From assembly GCF_003865095.1 (NCBI RefSeq), contig NZ_BHYK01000013.1:1-64000 (forward strand): DNA of 64,000 nt, given 5' to 3'. The notes under the pieces were generated by a model. It ran no database searches. It was not told the origin of the DNA and saw only the letters and a list, made by a program, of their open reading frames with translations. This DNA is from Clostridium tagluense. Its GTDB lineage: Bacteria; Bacillota; Clostridia; Clostridiales; Clostridiaceae. The position numbers and the translations under genes were made by a program. This document shows positions 50,130 to 60,080 of the stretch, in pieces (the stretch's first letter is position 1; every line of letters begins with the position of its first letter).

Positions 50130-51471
50130 ACTTTTGTATCTCATATTCATTGACTTTATTTTGTAGCTGTCTTCGAGTGATACCTAATACTGTTGCTGTT
50201 TTTGTCATACTAAAGTTATTTTTGGCAAGGACTGCTTCTATGTATTTTTTTTCTATTGCAGACCTAAATGCTTTTAATGTTTGATCACCTTCACAGTCTG
50301 TAGCTGGAACTTCATGTATTAGCAAATCATCTTTTGATATTACACCATTTTCACTAAATACTACCAGCCTTTCGATTATGTTTTTAAATTCTCGTATATT
50401 GCCTGGATAGTCATACTGGTTTAAATATTCCCAAACTTCAGGCTCTATGGTGTGTATTTCCTTCTTCATTTGCATGGAGGCCTTAGCTATGAATTTACTA
50501 GCCAAACTATATATGTCTTCTTTATGTTCCCTTAAAGGGGGTATCTCAATGATGATGGTGTTGATTCTATAGTAAAAATCTTCTCTAAATAGTCCTTGGT
50601 CTATTAGTTTTACTATAGATTTATTGGTGGCGGTTATCAGTCTAAAGTCAACGGGGGTAGTTACGTTGCTACCTATTTTTTCTATTGCCCTCTCTTCAAT
50701 AACTCTTAGTAATTTGATTTGTGTGGATAATGGCATGTCAGCTATCTCATCTAGAAATAAGGTTCCCGTGTTAGCTGATTCAAATCTACCAATTCGATTT
50801 TCAGTGGCACCAGTGAAAGCTCCCTTGCTATGTCCAAATAGTTCAGATTCTAATACACTTTCAGATAGCGCATGACAGTTCACCGCTATAAAGGGTTGAT
50901 TTTTGCGCGGGCTCTGAGTATGGATGTAGTTTGCAAATACCTCTTTTCCTACTCCTGATTCACCAAGCAAAATGACGTTAACGGTGGTTTCAGCTACTTT
51001 TCGAGCCATATCTATAATTTTTTTGAATTCTTTATTTTCTGATTCAAGAAGAGAGTTTTCTTTTTTATCATATGTTTTAGAGTGTAGTTCTGATTTTTTG
51101 TACTCTTCATATACTTTTTCTATTTCGTCTATTAGTTCAACAGGATCATTTCCTTTTACAAAATAAGATAATGCTCCTTTTTTCATGGCGTCTACTGCGG
51201 TAGGTACAGTAGCATATGCAGTCATGACTATGACTTTGATATCTTTATTTAATTCTAATGTTTTTTCTAAAAGTTCTATGCCGTTCATTCCATTCATCAT
51301 TAAATCAGTCACTACCATCTGATATTTTTTCTTCTTTATTTTCTCCATGGCATCTTCTGCTGAGCGTACTGTTTCTATGAGATATCCCTCAATTTCAAGT
51401 ATTTTAGCTAGTCCTTTTGAGTATGCGGCTTCATCATCTACTATTAATATTCCAAAATTTTTATTCTTCAT
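50128..51471 (-). CDS. NtrC-type sigma-54 response regulator
   Basis: A 447-residue three-domain regulator. The receiver (1-120) has phospho-acceptor Asp56 (VVTDLMMNG). The AAA+ domain (about 145-370) has Walker A GESGVGKE and the sigma-54 contact loop GAFTGA. The Fis-type helix-turn-helix closes the protein (MTKTATVLGITRRQLQNKV). ATG 51471 follows AGGAGAT, 10 bases after the kinase stop, so the two are one operon. The intact GAFTGA and the sigma-54 promoter upstream of brnQ make brnQ a likely target. Confidence 0.95.
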   Translation of the reverse strand: MKNKNFGILIVDDEAAYSKGLAKILEIEGYLIETVRSAEDAMEKIKKKKYQMVVTDLMMNGMNGIELLEKTLELNKDIKVIVMTAYATVPTAVDAMKKGALSYFVKGNDPVELIDEIEKVYEEYKKSELHSKTYDKKENSLLESENKEFKKIIDMARKVAETTVNVILLGESGVGKEVFANYIHTQSPRKNQPFIAVNCHALSESVLESELFGHSKGAFTGATENRIGRFESANTGTLFLDEIADMPLSTQIKLLRVIEERAIEKIGSNVTTPVDFRLITATNKSIVKLIDQGLFREDFYYRINTIIIEIPPLREHKEDIYSLASKFIAKASMQMKKEIHTIEPEVWEYLNQYDYPGNIREFKNIIERLVVFSENGVISKDDLLIHEVPATDCEGDQTLKAFRSAIEKKYIEAVLAKNNFSMTKTATVLGITRRQLQNKVNEYEIQK

Positions 51472-51481
51472 TTGTTATCTC

Positions 51482-53509
51482 CTATTTCAATATTAGTATG
51501 GGTCCCTGCATCTTTGTTGGAAGTGTGACTATAAACTTTGAGCCTTCCCCAATTTTACTTTCCACTCTAATAGTTCCCTCCATTTTTTGTACTTCGTTAT
51601 AAACAATAAACAGCCCAAGTCCTGTGCCTTCGCTCACTTGCTTAGTGGTGTAGAATGGATCAAATAAGTACATTTGCGTATTTGAATTCATGCCTGTGCC
51701 TGTGTCAGATACTTCTATGATTATATTTTCAAGTTTTTTGAATGCTTTAACCTGAAGTATACCGCCTTGCTTCATGGCATCCCTGGCATTTGAAAAAAGA
51801 TTTAGCAAGACATGTTTCAGTGATTCACTATATAGTTCTACTTCTAAATCTCTTTCCACATCTAACTTGAATTCTATATGTTTTTCCTGCAAGGCTTTTT
51901 TATTAAGTTCATAAAGATTTGATATGAAATCTTTGACTTGTATGCTATGCACTTTGTTATCAGAAAGCCTTGAGAAATTTAAAAGATTATCTATGATTTT
52001 ATTGGCTCTAGTCACTGAAGTTTCTATTATATCTATTGCCTCTTTTTTATCTTCTTCTTTTTCCATACGCTTAAGTAAATAGGTATAGTTCCTAATGATT
52101 CCAAGAGGCGTCCTGATTTCGTGTGCAATGCCTGCAGCAAGCTGCCCTACAGCAGCCATTTTACTTGATTGTAGCATTCTTTGTTCTGAAAGTTTTAGAT
52201 CAGTGATATCTTCCATCATGACAAGTACTCGCTCTCTAGTGTTTGGCACTTTATCTAACAGATAAGTTCTCACTTTAAATGTTCTATTTTGATATTCTAC
52301 TGATTTTTCTATTGAAGTTCTAGTTTCAAATATATCTTTAATGAGGCAGACCTCACAGTTACTTCCTAGTATTCCGTTAACATTTTTGCAGTGCATATGT
52401 TTCACTTCATCTACGGTGTACCCTATATACTTGCAAAATGCTGTATTGGATTCTGACACGCAGCAGTCCTCGTTTACAACTACCATTAAATGAGTGGTAA
52501 GTCCATTGAATGTAGTCTCTAATTCATTTTTTGATATATTAAGTGCATTTGTTTGTTTTTTGACTTCTTTTTTTAATTCTCTGTTCCAGTAGTAAAAAAA
52601 TAGTGCGATTAGCATTGCTAGGAGTATAGCATATTTAACTAAAAGCATATATTTTTCAGCATTTTTATTTTTCATGATTAGCGGTGATTTTCCAAACCAT
52701 TTTTCATCTATTCTTTCCATAGTATTATCCTTTTGCAGCTGATATATTGCTTTGTTAATTATTTTTATTAATATTTCATTGCCTATTTTTACTCCTATTA
52801 CCGCGTCTCTTTCGTACAAGTATTCATTTAGTATTGAATATTCGCGGCTGAGTCCTTCCCCAGTCAAATAATAGTTTATTACTGACTCATCCCCAAGGAC
52901 CGCATCTACTTTACTATTTTGAAGTAGGCTAATAGCCTCTCTTAGATTGTCAGTTTTAACTCCACGTACATCAGTATAATTTTCAGCTAAATGATCAAAT
53001 ACATAGTCTCCTTTTATTGCCGCTATAGTTTTTCCTTTTAAATCTCGAGGTGTTTTTATACTAGTATTATCTTTTTTTGTTAATACAGACCCTCTTTGAT
53101 AGTATATGGGGCTCGTAAATATAAAGTTGTGTGCGCGCTCAGTGGAAGCGTGCATATCACAAAAATCTATATCTCCTTTTTCAAGGGCCTTAAGGGCTTC
53201 ATTCCAAATCATAGGTTTCATCTTTATTTTGACTCCTAGTTCTATAGAAAGAGCATTGATGTAATCTATTACGAGACCCTCATATTGTCCGCTATCAGGA
53301 TTTAAATATCTTAGCGGTGGAGTAGTTTGATCTGATCCATATATCAAGTCTCCATGTTCTTTCAAATATGCTATTTCGGATGCATTTAGGCTATTGTCTG
53401 TTGTAAGATATTCGGCTATGCTCATGTTGTGCTCTATTTTAAAATAACTATTCGTAAATATAAGTACAGTCATTATAATTAAAAATCCTAATATATATTT
53501 TTTCTTCAT
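51482..53509 (-). CDS. Sensor histidine kinase with SBP_bac_3 sensor and PAS
   Basis: A 675-residue membrane kinase. A signal/anchor helix (about 5-22) precedes an extracellular domain of the bacterial solute-binding protein 3 family (about 45-285, with YGSDQTTPPLRYLNPDSGQY), the fold of amino-acid ABC receptors. A second helix at about 300-318 leads to a PAS domain with several cysteines (CEVC, about 395), then HisKA with GIAHEIRTPLG and a HATPase with NLFSNARDAM and GTGLGLF. The start is ATG 53509; a GTG at 53521 is part of the ribosome binding site. It is cotranscribed with the NtrC-type regulator and probably senses amino acids outside the cell. Confidence 0.93.
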   Translation of the reverse strand: MKKKYILGFLIIMTVLIFTNSYFKIEHNMSIAEYLTTDNSLNASEIAYLKEHGDLIYGSDQTTPPLRYLNPDSGQYEGLVIDYINALSIELGVKIKMKPMIWNEALKALEKGDIDFCDMHASTERAHNFIFTSPIYYQRGSVLTKKDNTSIKTPRDLKGKTIAAIKGDYVFDHLAENYTDVRGVKTDNLREAISLLQNSKVDAVLGDESVINYYLTGEGLSREYSILNEYLYERDAVIGVKIGNEILIKIINKAIYQLQKDNTMERIDEKWFGKSPLIMKNKNAEKYMLLVKYAILLAMLIALFFYYWNRELKKEVKKQTNALNISKNELETTFNGLTTHLMVVVNEDCCVSESNTAFCKYIGYTVDEVKHMHCKNVNGILGSNCEVCLIKDIFETRTSIEKSVEYQNRTFKVRTYLLDKVPNTRERVLVMMEDITDLKLSEQRMLQSSKMAAVGQLAAGIAHEIRTPLGIIRNYTYLLKRMEKEEDKKEAIDIIETSVTRANKIIDNLLNFSRLSDNKVHSIQVKDFISNLYELNKKALQEKHIEFKLDVERDLEVELYSESLKHVLLNLFSNARDAMKQGGILQVKAFKKLENIIIEVSDTGTGMNSNTQMYLFDPFYTTKQVSEGTGLGLFIVYNEVQKMEGTIRVESKIGEGSKFIVTLPTKMQGPILILK

Positions 53510-53638
53510 TATTTTTTTCACCCTATATTATTATAACAGTGAATCTGTAAATTTGCTTAGCTTATTATTTTAAATATATAAAAAAATAGAAGTACCCATT
53601 TTGGATACCCCTATACACAATCTGCTTTGAGTTTTAGA

Positions 53639-54736
53639 TTATTTAGTAAGAGGATTCATAATAAATCCCCATTTACCGCCAAGGTAAACCATTGCTAAGC
53701 CTTCACTAAAACTACCTGCAACATTAAATTGAGGTTTAATAAGGATTTTGCCAGTTTTATCAACAAATCCGTATTTGCCATCAACGCTAACAGTTGCTAC
53801 ATCCTCACTGAAAACATCTGCAAAGTCAAATTGAGGTTTACAAATGATTTTACCAGTTTTATCAATAAACCCATATTTACCATTAAGTTTAACCTTTGCT
53901 ATCCCTTCATTGAAAAGATTTACCTCATCAAATTGAGGTTCACAAACGATTTTACCGGTTTTATCAATAAAGCCCCATTTATCATTAACACAAAGCTTTG
54001 CCAAATCTTCTTTGAAGTAGTCGGATTTACCAGAAAAATCAATGTTCAAACCTTCATTGGAATTATACATATTACCAAATTCATTTTTAACAACTAAATC
54101 AGTAATTTTACCGGTTTTAGTAGTAAATTTATAATTACTACCAACTTTAACTATTGCGAGACCTTCACTGAAATTACCTGTCTTATTAAAATTAGTTTTA
54201 ATATCTGTATTACTGGTTCTATCAACTAATATACCTTTATCACCAAATATTGATAAACCTTCACTTAAATCATATATCAAGTTAAATTCAGGTTCAGAAA
54301 CAATTTTACCGGTTTTGTCAACATATCCATATTTGCCACTGATTTTAACTTTTGCTAAACCATCGCTGAAATCATATAACTTATCAAATTGAGGTTCACA
54401 AACAATTTTACCGGTTTTGTCAATAAATCCATATTTGCCATCCACAGAAACTATTGCCAGGCCTTCGCTAAACTTATCTATAGTATTAAATTTAGTCTCA
54501 CAAACAATTTTACCAGTTTTATCAATAAGTCCATATTTACCATCAACTCTAACTTTTGCTAAACCTTCACTGAAATCATATACCTTATCAAATTGAGGTT
54601 TAATGGCATATTTAAACTCTGCTGGAGTTGTTATTTTAGTTGTTGTTTGAGCAAATACCTCAATTTTAAATGTATTTACTAATAATATACTTAGCAAAAG
54701 TACAAAAAAAGTACTTGTTAGCATTTTTTTTCTCAT
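53639..54736 (-). CDS. Secreted WG-repeat protein
   Basis: A 365-residue protein with a signal peptide (about 1-29) and roughly nine WG (KWG) repeats of about 34 residues. Each has the form FSEGLAKVxVDGKYGFIDKTGKIVCEPQFD. Repeats four to six are more divergent; the last keeps the full GGKWGFI form. Such repeats form beta-structured modules used in cell-surface or extracellular proteins, with unknown partners. The DNA is repetitive, so copy number could change by recombination. GGGGG precedes ATG 54736. Confidence 0.9.
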   Translation of the reverse strand: MRKKMLTSTFFVLLLSILLVNTFKIEVFAQTTTKITTPAEFKYAIKPQFDKVYDFSEGLAKVRVDGKYGLIDKTGKIVCETKFNTIDKFSEGLAIVSVDGKYGFIDKTGKIVCEPQFDKLYDFSDGLAKVKISGKYGYVDKTGKIVSEPEFNLIYDLSEGLSIFGDKGILVDRTSNTDIKTNFNKTGNFSEGLAIVKVGSNYKFTTKTGKITDLVVKNEFGNMYNSNEGLNIDFSGKSDYFKEDLAKLCVNDKWGFIDKTGKIVCEPQFDEVNLFNEGIAKVKLNGKYGFIDKTGKIICKPQFDFADVFSEDVATVSVDGKYGFVDKTGKILIKPQFNVAGSFSEGLAMVYLGGKWGFIMNPLTK

Positions 54737-54868
54737 TTTATTTCCCCCTAAATATAGTTTCTATTTGATAATAATACTAACATACCTATACTGTTAATTC
54801 AATCTTATTAATGCATCATTTTCCATAAATCAAAATATAATGTATACAATTTATAGGTCCTAAATTTT

Positions 54869-55915
54869 TTATAACATACTTGCAATTTTTAAATTATGTT
54901 CTTTAGATAAATCTAAATATTCAGAATCAATACAAACAATTGGTTTAGTAATAGCCTGTGGTGGGACATACACGATTTCGCCAATTTTACCATTGTTCAA
55001 TAAAACTTTAGTACCTACATAACAAGTAGATATATTGGATAAAAAGGTATTAACTATATGTATATCAAAATTATTTATAGCTTGATTTTGGAGAATCTGA
55101 AAAGCTTCAAAGGGATTTACGCTTTTTCTATAAGACCTTTCAGAAGTTATTGAGGCATAGAAATTTGTAATAGCTATGATTTTGGAACATATACTCATTT
55201 CCGATCCACCTACGCCTGTTGGGTAACCTGAATTGTTTTCCCTTTCATGATGCATTAATACAGCTTCCTTGCTTTCTATTGAAAGACCATCTATATTTTT
55301 TATAATTTCAAAGCTATAGATAGGATGGTTTTTTATCTCTTCAAATTCATCAACTTCCAGTTTTCCTTTTTTATTTAGAATTACATTGGATATTTTTGTT
55401 TTACCAACATCATGAAGCAATGCGGCTTGTATAAGATTTATTATTTTACTTTCTGGTAGCAATAGCCACTTGCCCAATAACATTGCATATAATGACACAT
55501 TTATACTATGGGTAAAAGTATCCTCATCTACAGATTTTAATTCATTTAGGCATTGAACAACATGATATTCATTGTTTATAGGTTCATATATTGAATTAGA
55601 TATTAAGTTTATTTTTTCAATACTTGCATTATTTCCTTTAGTCAAATCATTTAATATTTGCCTGATTTCTAATACATTGCTTTTATATTTTTGCTTTAAT
55701 TGTTTTAAATCATTGTCTTTATGTTTAATAGATTCGACCCTACAAGTTCCATAAATCCAAAGATAATCTATTTTAAAGGCAACTAGTTTATCCTTAATAT
55801 AACTATTTATTGTAGTGTTTTCTACAACAATGGTTATCCCATACTTGCTTACAATTTTTTGTGCAATTATTTCACCAATTTCACAATCTAAAATAGCTAT
55901 ACATCTTTTTTCCAT
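54869..55915 (-). CDS. HD-GYP domain phosphodiesterase
   Basis: A 348-residue cytosolic protein. Residues 1-100 form an unassigned N-terminal domain. The HD-GYP domain spans about 125-300, with LLHDVGKTKI (HD), NHPIYSFEI, HHERENNSGYPTG (GYP) and ITNFYASITSERSYRK. HD-GYP enzymes hydrolyse cyclic di-GMP to pGpG or GMP, and the key metal and GYP residues are present. ATG 55915 follows GGGAGCGG; the frame open to 55951 has no site. No dedicated sensor domain is recognised. Confidence 0.9.
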   Translation of the reverse strand: MEKRCIAILDCEIGEIIAQKIVSKYGITIVVENTTINSYIKDKLVAFKIDYLWIYGTCRVESIKHKDNDLKQLKQKYKSNVLEIRQILNDLTKGNNASIEKINLISNSIYEPINNEYHVVQCLNELKSVDEDTFTHSINVSLYAMLLGKWLLLPESKIINLIQAALLHDVGKTKISNVILNKKGKLEVDEFEEIKNHPIYSFEIIKNIDGLSIESKEAVLMHHERENNSGYPTGVGGSEMSICSKIIAITNFYASITSERSYRKSVNPFEAFQILQNQAINNFDIHIVNTFLSNISTCYVGTKVLLNNGKIGEIVYVPPQAITKPIVCIDSEYLDLSKEHNLKIASML

Positions 55916-56006
55916 TTTACCCGCTCCCCAATTATATAATATTAGTATCATAAAATAATTTGAAGAATATTTGTAATTATACTATAATACTTATTTCTTT
56001 GAAATT

Positions 56007-57611
56007 CTACAAAAAATTATAAACTTTTCCATAGCCACGCTTACAAACAATGCTATCTCTTACTGCAATTTTACCATTTAATACAACAAATTTAATTCCT
56101 ACAGGGGCCGTGGTAGGTTTGAAATAATTCTCAAAACCTTTGATTTCATTTAAATCAAATAAAACTATATCAGCAGTTTTACCTACAGCTATTTCTCCTA
56201 TATTTTTAAGTCCTAAGGTTTTTGCAGGCAGATATGATATCTTATATATAGCGGTCTCAAGAGAAAGGGCCTTTTTATCTCGCACAAATTTACCTATAAA
56301 AAGTGGGTAGTTTCCATAAAGCCTGGGATGTGGATTTCCACCTGGTATACTGTCTGATCCTACCATTTGTAGTGGATGATTTATTAGTTTAATGGTATCC
56401 TCTTCCGAAAATACATTTAGAGTTACTACTGCTACCCCAAATTTTTCTTCCATAAGTAGTTGCAGCGCAAAATCTATGGGATCAATACCTAAATCTTTAG
56501 CAATGTTACCTACAGTCTTTCCAAGGTATTTTAAATTTTCCTTTTCTTTTACTGAAGTTATAAGTATGCCATCCCAACCTGTAATTAAGCTATAATTGTC
56601 CCAGCCACTATAATGAGTTTTAGGGCTTTTAAGTTCTTCTTTAAGTTTTAGGACAATTTTTTTATCTTTAAGCCTTTTACCCATTTCTTCACTTCCACCA
56701 GCAGTAATCCAGGGCGGTAAAAGCTGAGTCATAAGAGTACTTCCAGATAAATACAAATGTTCGTCAAAAGTTATTTTAATTCCATTAGCCAGTGCACTAT
56801 CTATATAACTTATAAGATTTTTAGCATCACAACCCAAATCCTTTGAGTTATAAGACCTCAAGTGTGAAATGTGAAGACGTGCCTTAGACTGCTTTGCTAT
56901 ATAAATTATTTCCTCTAGAGCATTTGTTATAGTATCATCATGATTTCTAAGATGAACCATAACAATTCCATCATACTTAGCTATAATGCTACATATAGCT
57001 ATTAATTCATCTTTTGTGCTGAAAATTCCAGGTAGGTATTGAAGTCCTATAGACATGCCAAAAGCACCAGCTTTCATAGCATCCTCTGCTATATTACACA
57101 TGGTGTTAATCTCCTCTTTAGTTGCTATTCTACTATCAAAGTTCATAACACTCGATTTAATTGCTCCATGGGAAATTAGAATTGTAAAATTATTTTTTAG
57201 CTCTATTGAAGAAATTTGACGTATATAGTCATAAAGATTAGAGAAGCTCCAATTAAGTGAGGGGTCTCCAACTACTCCTCTTATATAGTTTTTCCATATG
57301 TTATTTTCTTTTTCAATACAAGGAACAACCCCTAAGCCACATTGTCCTACAAGCTCGGTGGTTACACCTTGCATTAGTTTTAAATTTTGTATTTTTTCAT
57401 CCATAAAAGGTACTAAATCATTATGACTGTGCACATCAATAAACCCTGGGCAAACTACAAGTCCATTAGCATCAATAATTTCTAAGGCTTGTTCATCAAT
57501 ATTATTTTTGATTTTTATTACTTTTCCATCTTTTATTCCTAAACTTCCTTGATAAGAAGTATTACCTGTACCGTCTACTATACAACCATTTTTTATTATT
57601 ATATCTAACAT
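56007..57611 (-). CDS. N-acyl-D-amino-acid deacylase (D-aminoacylase)
   Basis: A 534-residue amidohydrolase-superfamily enzyme. Metal-site features are His61 and His63 (DVHSHND), Cys91 (VGQCGLG, the family metal-bridging cysteine), later VHLRNHDD and ISHLRS, and Asp in VGSDS. It removes acyl groups from N-acyl-D-amino acids, often from cell-wall or food breakdown. No signal peptide. GGGGATG lies upstream of ATG 57611. It is single, with no racemase or D-amino acid enzyme adjacent. Confidence 0.92.
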   Translation of the reverse strand: MLDIIIKNGCIVDGTGNTSYQGSLGIKDGKVIKIKNNIDEQALEIIDANGLVVCPGFIDVHSHNDLVPFMDEKIQNLKLMQGVTTELVGQCGLGVVPCIEKENNIWKNYIRGVVGDPSLNWSFSNLYDYIRQISSIELKNNFTILISHGAIKSSVMNFDSRIATKEEINTMCNIAEDAMKAGAFGMSIGLQYLPGIFSTKDELIAICSIIAKYDGIVMVHLRNHDDTITNALEEIIYIAKQSKARLHISHLRSYNSKDLGCDAKNLISYIDSALANGIKITFDEHLYLSGSTLMTQLLPPWITAGGSEEMGKRLKDKKIVLKLKEELKSPKTHYSGWDNYSLITGWDGILITSVKEKENLKYLGKTVGNIAKDLGIDPIDFALQLLMEEKFGVAVVTLNVFSEEDTIKLINHPLQMVGSDSIPGGNPHPRLYGNYPLFIGKFVRDKKALSLETAIYKISYLPAKTLGLKNIGEIAVGKTADIVLFDLNEIKGFENYFKPTTAPVGIKFVVLNGKIAVRDSIVCKRGYGKVYNFL

Positions 57612-58009
57612 CTCGATTCATCCCCTTATTTAAAATATAATACTTTACATATTTTTATGCAATAAAAACTGTAGCAACCTTAGGAATTTCTACAAAACTA
57701 TATAATAATTTTAGTAAAATGCATAATAGAATAAGTAAAGCGCATAACAAGGTTTATGTTGCTTAAATTACTGTAAGTTTGTCATTTTTTATACTTTTAT
57801 GTATTGGTATGATATAATAGTTATAACTTTTTTTATTCTTTTTGAAATTCTATATTAATATTTTATTATAGTATACGATAAATATATTATAAGTAAGGGT
57901 TTTCTACTTTAGCAAAGAAAAGCTTCAGCGCAAGTCTAAATCGTCTTCTGAAGCTTTTAATATTACATATCAAAGGTAATGATTTAATATAACAAGGGGG
58001 AATTAAAAA
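57612..58009. other. Intergenic region between D-aminoacylase and receiver genes
   Basis: Promoters for both divergent genes are expected here. AAAAGCTTCAG (57918-57928) and CTGAAGCTTTT (57948-57958) form a perfect 11-base stem with a 19-base loop, about 50 bases before the receiver gene. I see no coding frame. I looked for a cyclic di-GMP riboswitch pattern and did not find one. Confidence 0.45.
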
Positions 58010-58390
58010 ATGAACAAAGAATCAAAGAATATTTTAATTATTGATGATTCTATAAGTATTAGAAACTTTATAAGGGGTATTTTAGAACAATCAGGTTATA
58101 GAATATATGAGGCATGTGATGGGGAAGAAGGTATAGAATTATTTAAAAGCATGGGAAATATTGATTTAGTAATTACTGATGTATATATGCCTAAAAAAAC
58201 AGGAATAGAAGTGGTAATTGAACTGGGCAAGGAGTATAAGAATACAAAAATGATTGTACTTTCAGATGGTGGAAAATATAATTTTATTGATGAGTTAGGT
58301 TTGTGTGAGGCATTTGGAGCTATTTGTTTTATGAAGAAGGAGTTCGTGAAGGATTCTTTGGTTGAATTGGTAAATAGAGTGCTAAGATAA
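58010..58390 (+). CDS. Stand-alone receiver domain protein (CheY-like)
   Basis: A 126-residue receiver. The acidic pocket is IIDDS (residues 10-14), the phospho-acceptor is Asp57 (VITDVYMP), and the switch residue is Ser (VLSDGG). The usual conserved lysine in a KP pair is replaced by MKKEF. No output domain is present, so it acts through protein contacts. The kinase partner is not adjacent. AAGGGGG precedes ATG 58010. Confidence 0.9.
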   Translation: MNKESKNILIIDDSISIRNFIRGILEQSGYRIYEACDGEEGIELFKSMGNIDLVITDVYMPKKTGIEVVIELGKEYKNTKMIVLSDGGKYNFIDELGLCEAFGAICFMKKEFVKDSLVELVNRVLR

Positions 58391-58399
58391 GTCAAATAA

Positions 58400-58437
58400 A
58401 AACATCCAATTTTGCAAAGCGAACTGGATGTCTTTAT
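58400..58437 (+). terminator. Terminator of the receiver gene
   Basis: ACATCCA (58402-58408) pairs with TGGATGT (58425-58431), with extra pairs inside, followed by TCTTTATTAT. Confidence 0.65.
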
Positions 58438-58503
58438 TATGTTAGTATACTTTTATCTGCTACTTCTATTTTTAGTAACACTTTTTCTTATTGAAAAAAT
58501 AAG

Positions 58504-58534
58504 TTGACTCTATAGTAACAATATAGTTTATACT
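58504..58534 (+). promoter_or_regulatory. MerR-type promoter of the MATE exporter
   Basis: -35 TTGACT (58504-58509) and -10 TATACT (58529-58534) are separated by 19 bases, two longer than optimal. The spacer contains CTATA (58510-58514) and TATAG (58522-58526) as an inverted repeat. A long spacer with a central palindrome is the hallmark of promoters untwisted by MerR-family activators. A MerR gene lies just downstream of the exporter. Confidence 0.75.
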
Positions 58535-58572
58535 AGGAAAAGTGTGAAAATAATGAGAAAAGGTGGATATTT

Positions 58573-59877
58573 ATGACGAAAAAGTTTTTCAAATACGCTG
58601 TTCCATCAGCAATCGCTATGTTTATTTCTTCAATGTATACAGTTATCGATGGAATATTCGTAGGTCAAGGTGTTGGAGATTCAGCATTAGCAGCAGTTAA
58701 CATAGTGTTACCATTTACAGTTTTGTTATTTGGACTTGCTTCTATGTTTGCAATAGGTGGAGGAGCTCTAGTCTCTAAAAATTTCGGAGCAAACAATACT
58801 GAAAAGGCAGTAAATATATTTAGACAAGTGTTTAAGTTCTTATTAATACTTAGTATTGGAATAAGTATAATAGGTGCATTCTTTACAGAAGGAATAGTGA
58901 ATTTGCTAGGAGCAACACAGAAATTGCAAACTATGTCCGTAGAGTATTTAAGGTTTTATGCACTATTTTGTATTCCTAATTTAGCAGGAATAGTTCTTAG
59001 TAGTTTTGTTAGAAATGATGGGAGACCGAAACTCGCAATGGTATCTACAATATGCGGTGCGGTAACCAATATAATATTAGATTATGTATTTATATTTCAA
59101 CTTGGTTTTGGAATAAAAGGAGCAGCTATTGCTACTGGACTTGGTCAAATAGTTACAGTATGTATGTTATTACCTCATTTCTTAAAAGGAAAAGGTCAAT
59201 TAACTTTTGGTAAGGTAAGACTTAATAAAGAAATTATTAAAGAGTTTTCACTAATAGGTTTCCCATCATTCTTTGCGCAAGCAAGTTATTCAATAATTGT
59301 GTTATTGCATAATATAGCTTTAGCAAAATATGTTGGGGACGTGGGGATTTCTGCATATAGTATAATAAATTATCTAACTACAAATATATATATGGTTCTT
59401 TACGGAATAACACTAGGAGTACAACCACTTTTAAGTTATAACTATGGAAGAAAAGATGCTGAGAAACTTATAGGATTCTTTAAAATAACCTGTATATCAT
59501 CACTTTTGATAAGTGGAGCTTTTGTTATAACAAGTTTTGTTTTTGGACAGAACCTTATAGGAATATTTACATCAGATCCATATATAGCTAAACTCGCTTA
59601 TAGGGCACTTAGAGTAGCAAGTTTTAGTTATTTTGTAGTAGGATTAAATCTAAATACTCTTGTATACTATCAAGCTATAGAAAAACCAATGTATTCAAAT
59701 ATAAGCTGCATATGTAGATCGGTTATTTTCTTGCCAATATGTTTATTTATATTTGGAAGTATGTTTGGAATAAATGGGATATGGATAAGCGCAACAGTAT
59801 CTGAAAGTTTAACATTTATAACTATAAAATTAATTGCTAATGTAAAAACTTCCACACAAGCAGTTTTTGCTGAATAG
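58573..59877 (+). CDS. MATE-family multidrug exporter
   Basis: A 434-residue transporter with twelve predicted helices in two halves, coupling Na+ or H+ entry to efflux of drugs or metabolites. The opening AVPSAIAMFISSMYTVIDGIFVGQGVG and the pair LAAVNIVLPF are typical of clostridial MATE proteins. AGGTGG precedes ATG 58573. It is followed by its own terminator and then by a MerR regulator, whose type of promoter it carries. Confidence 0.93.
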   Translation: MTKKFFKYAVPSAIAMFISSMYTVIDGIFVGQGVGDSALAAVNIVLPFTVLLFGLASMFAIGGGALVSKNFGANNTEKAVNIFRQVFKFLLILSIGISIIGAFFTEGIVNLLGATQKLQTMSVEYLRFYALFCIPNLAGIVLSSFVRNDGRPKLAMVSTICGAVTNIILDYVFIFQLGFGIKGAAIATGLGQIVTVCMLLPHFLKGKGQLTFGKVRLNKEIIKEFSLIGFPSFFAQASYSIIVLLHNIALAKYVGDVGISAYSIINYLTTNIYMVLYGITLGVQPLLSYNYGRKDAEKLIGFFKITCISSLLISGAFVITSFVFGQNLIGIFTSDPYIAKLAYRALRVASFSYFVVGLNLNTLVYYQAIEKPMYSNISCICRSVIFLPICLFIFGSMFGINGIWISATVSESLTFITIKLIANVKTSTQAVFAE

Positions 59878-59948
59878 ACTTTCGGTGTTTAAATGAAAAT
59901 AATAGTTTGAAAATTTCTTATAAAAAGGAAAAATAGTAGTATAATAAT

Positions 59949-59981
59949 ACTATGCCTAAAGTAATTTAGGCATAGTTTTTT
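59949..59981 (+). terminator. Terminator of the MATE gene
   Basis: ACTATGCCTAAA (59949-59960) pairs perfectly with TTTAGGCATAGT (59965-59976), followed by T. Confidence 0.9.
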
Positions 59982-60080
59982 ATTTGCAAAAATTAAGTAT
60001 GAATAAAGTATCTTAAAAAATAAATTAGCATAGGTACTAGTTATTTTATGAAAATTATTAAACACAAGTGAGGTGAGGAT

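Noticed and set aside
53729-54600. Regular DNA repeats resembling a CRISPR array
   Set aside because: The repeats are in-frame WG protein repeats about 102 bases apart with no unique spacers.
57900-58009. Cyclic di-GMP riboswitch before the receiver gene
   Set aside because: The stem with CGCAAG is suggestive, but the conserved cores of known classes are absent.
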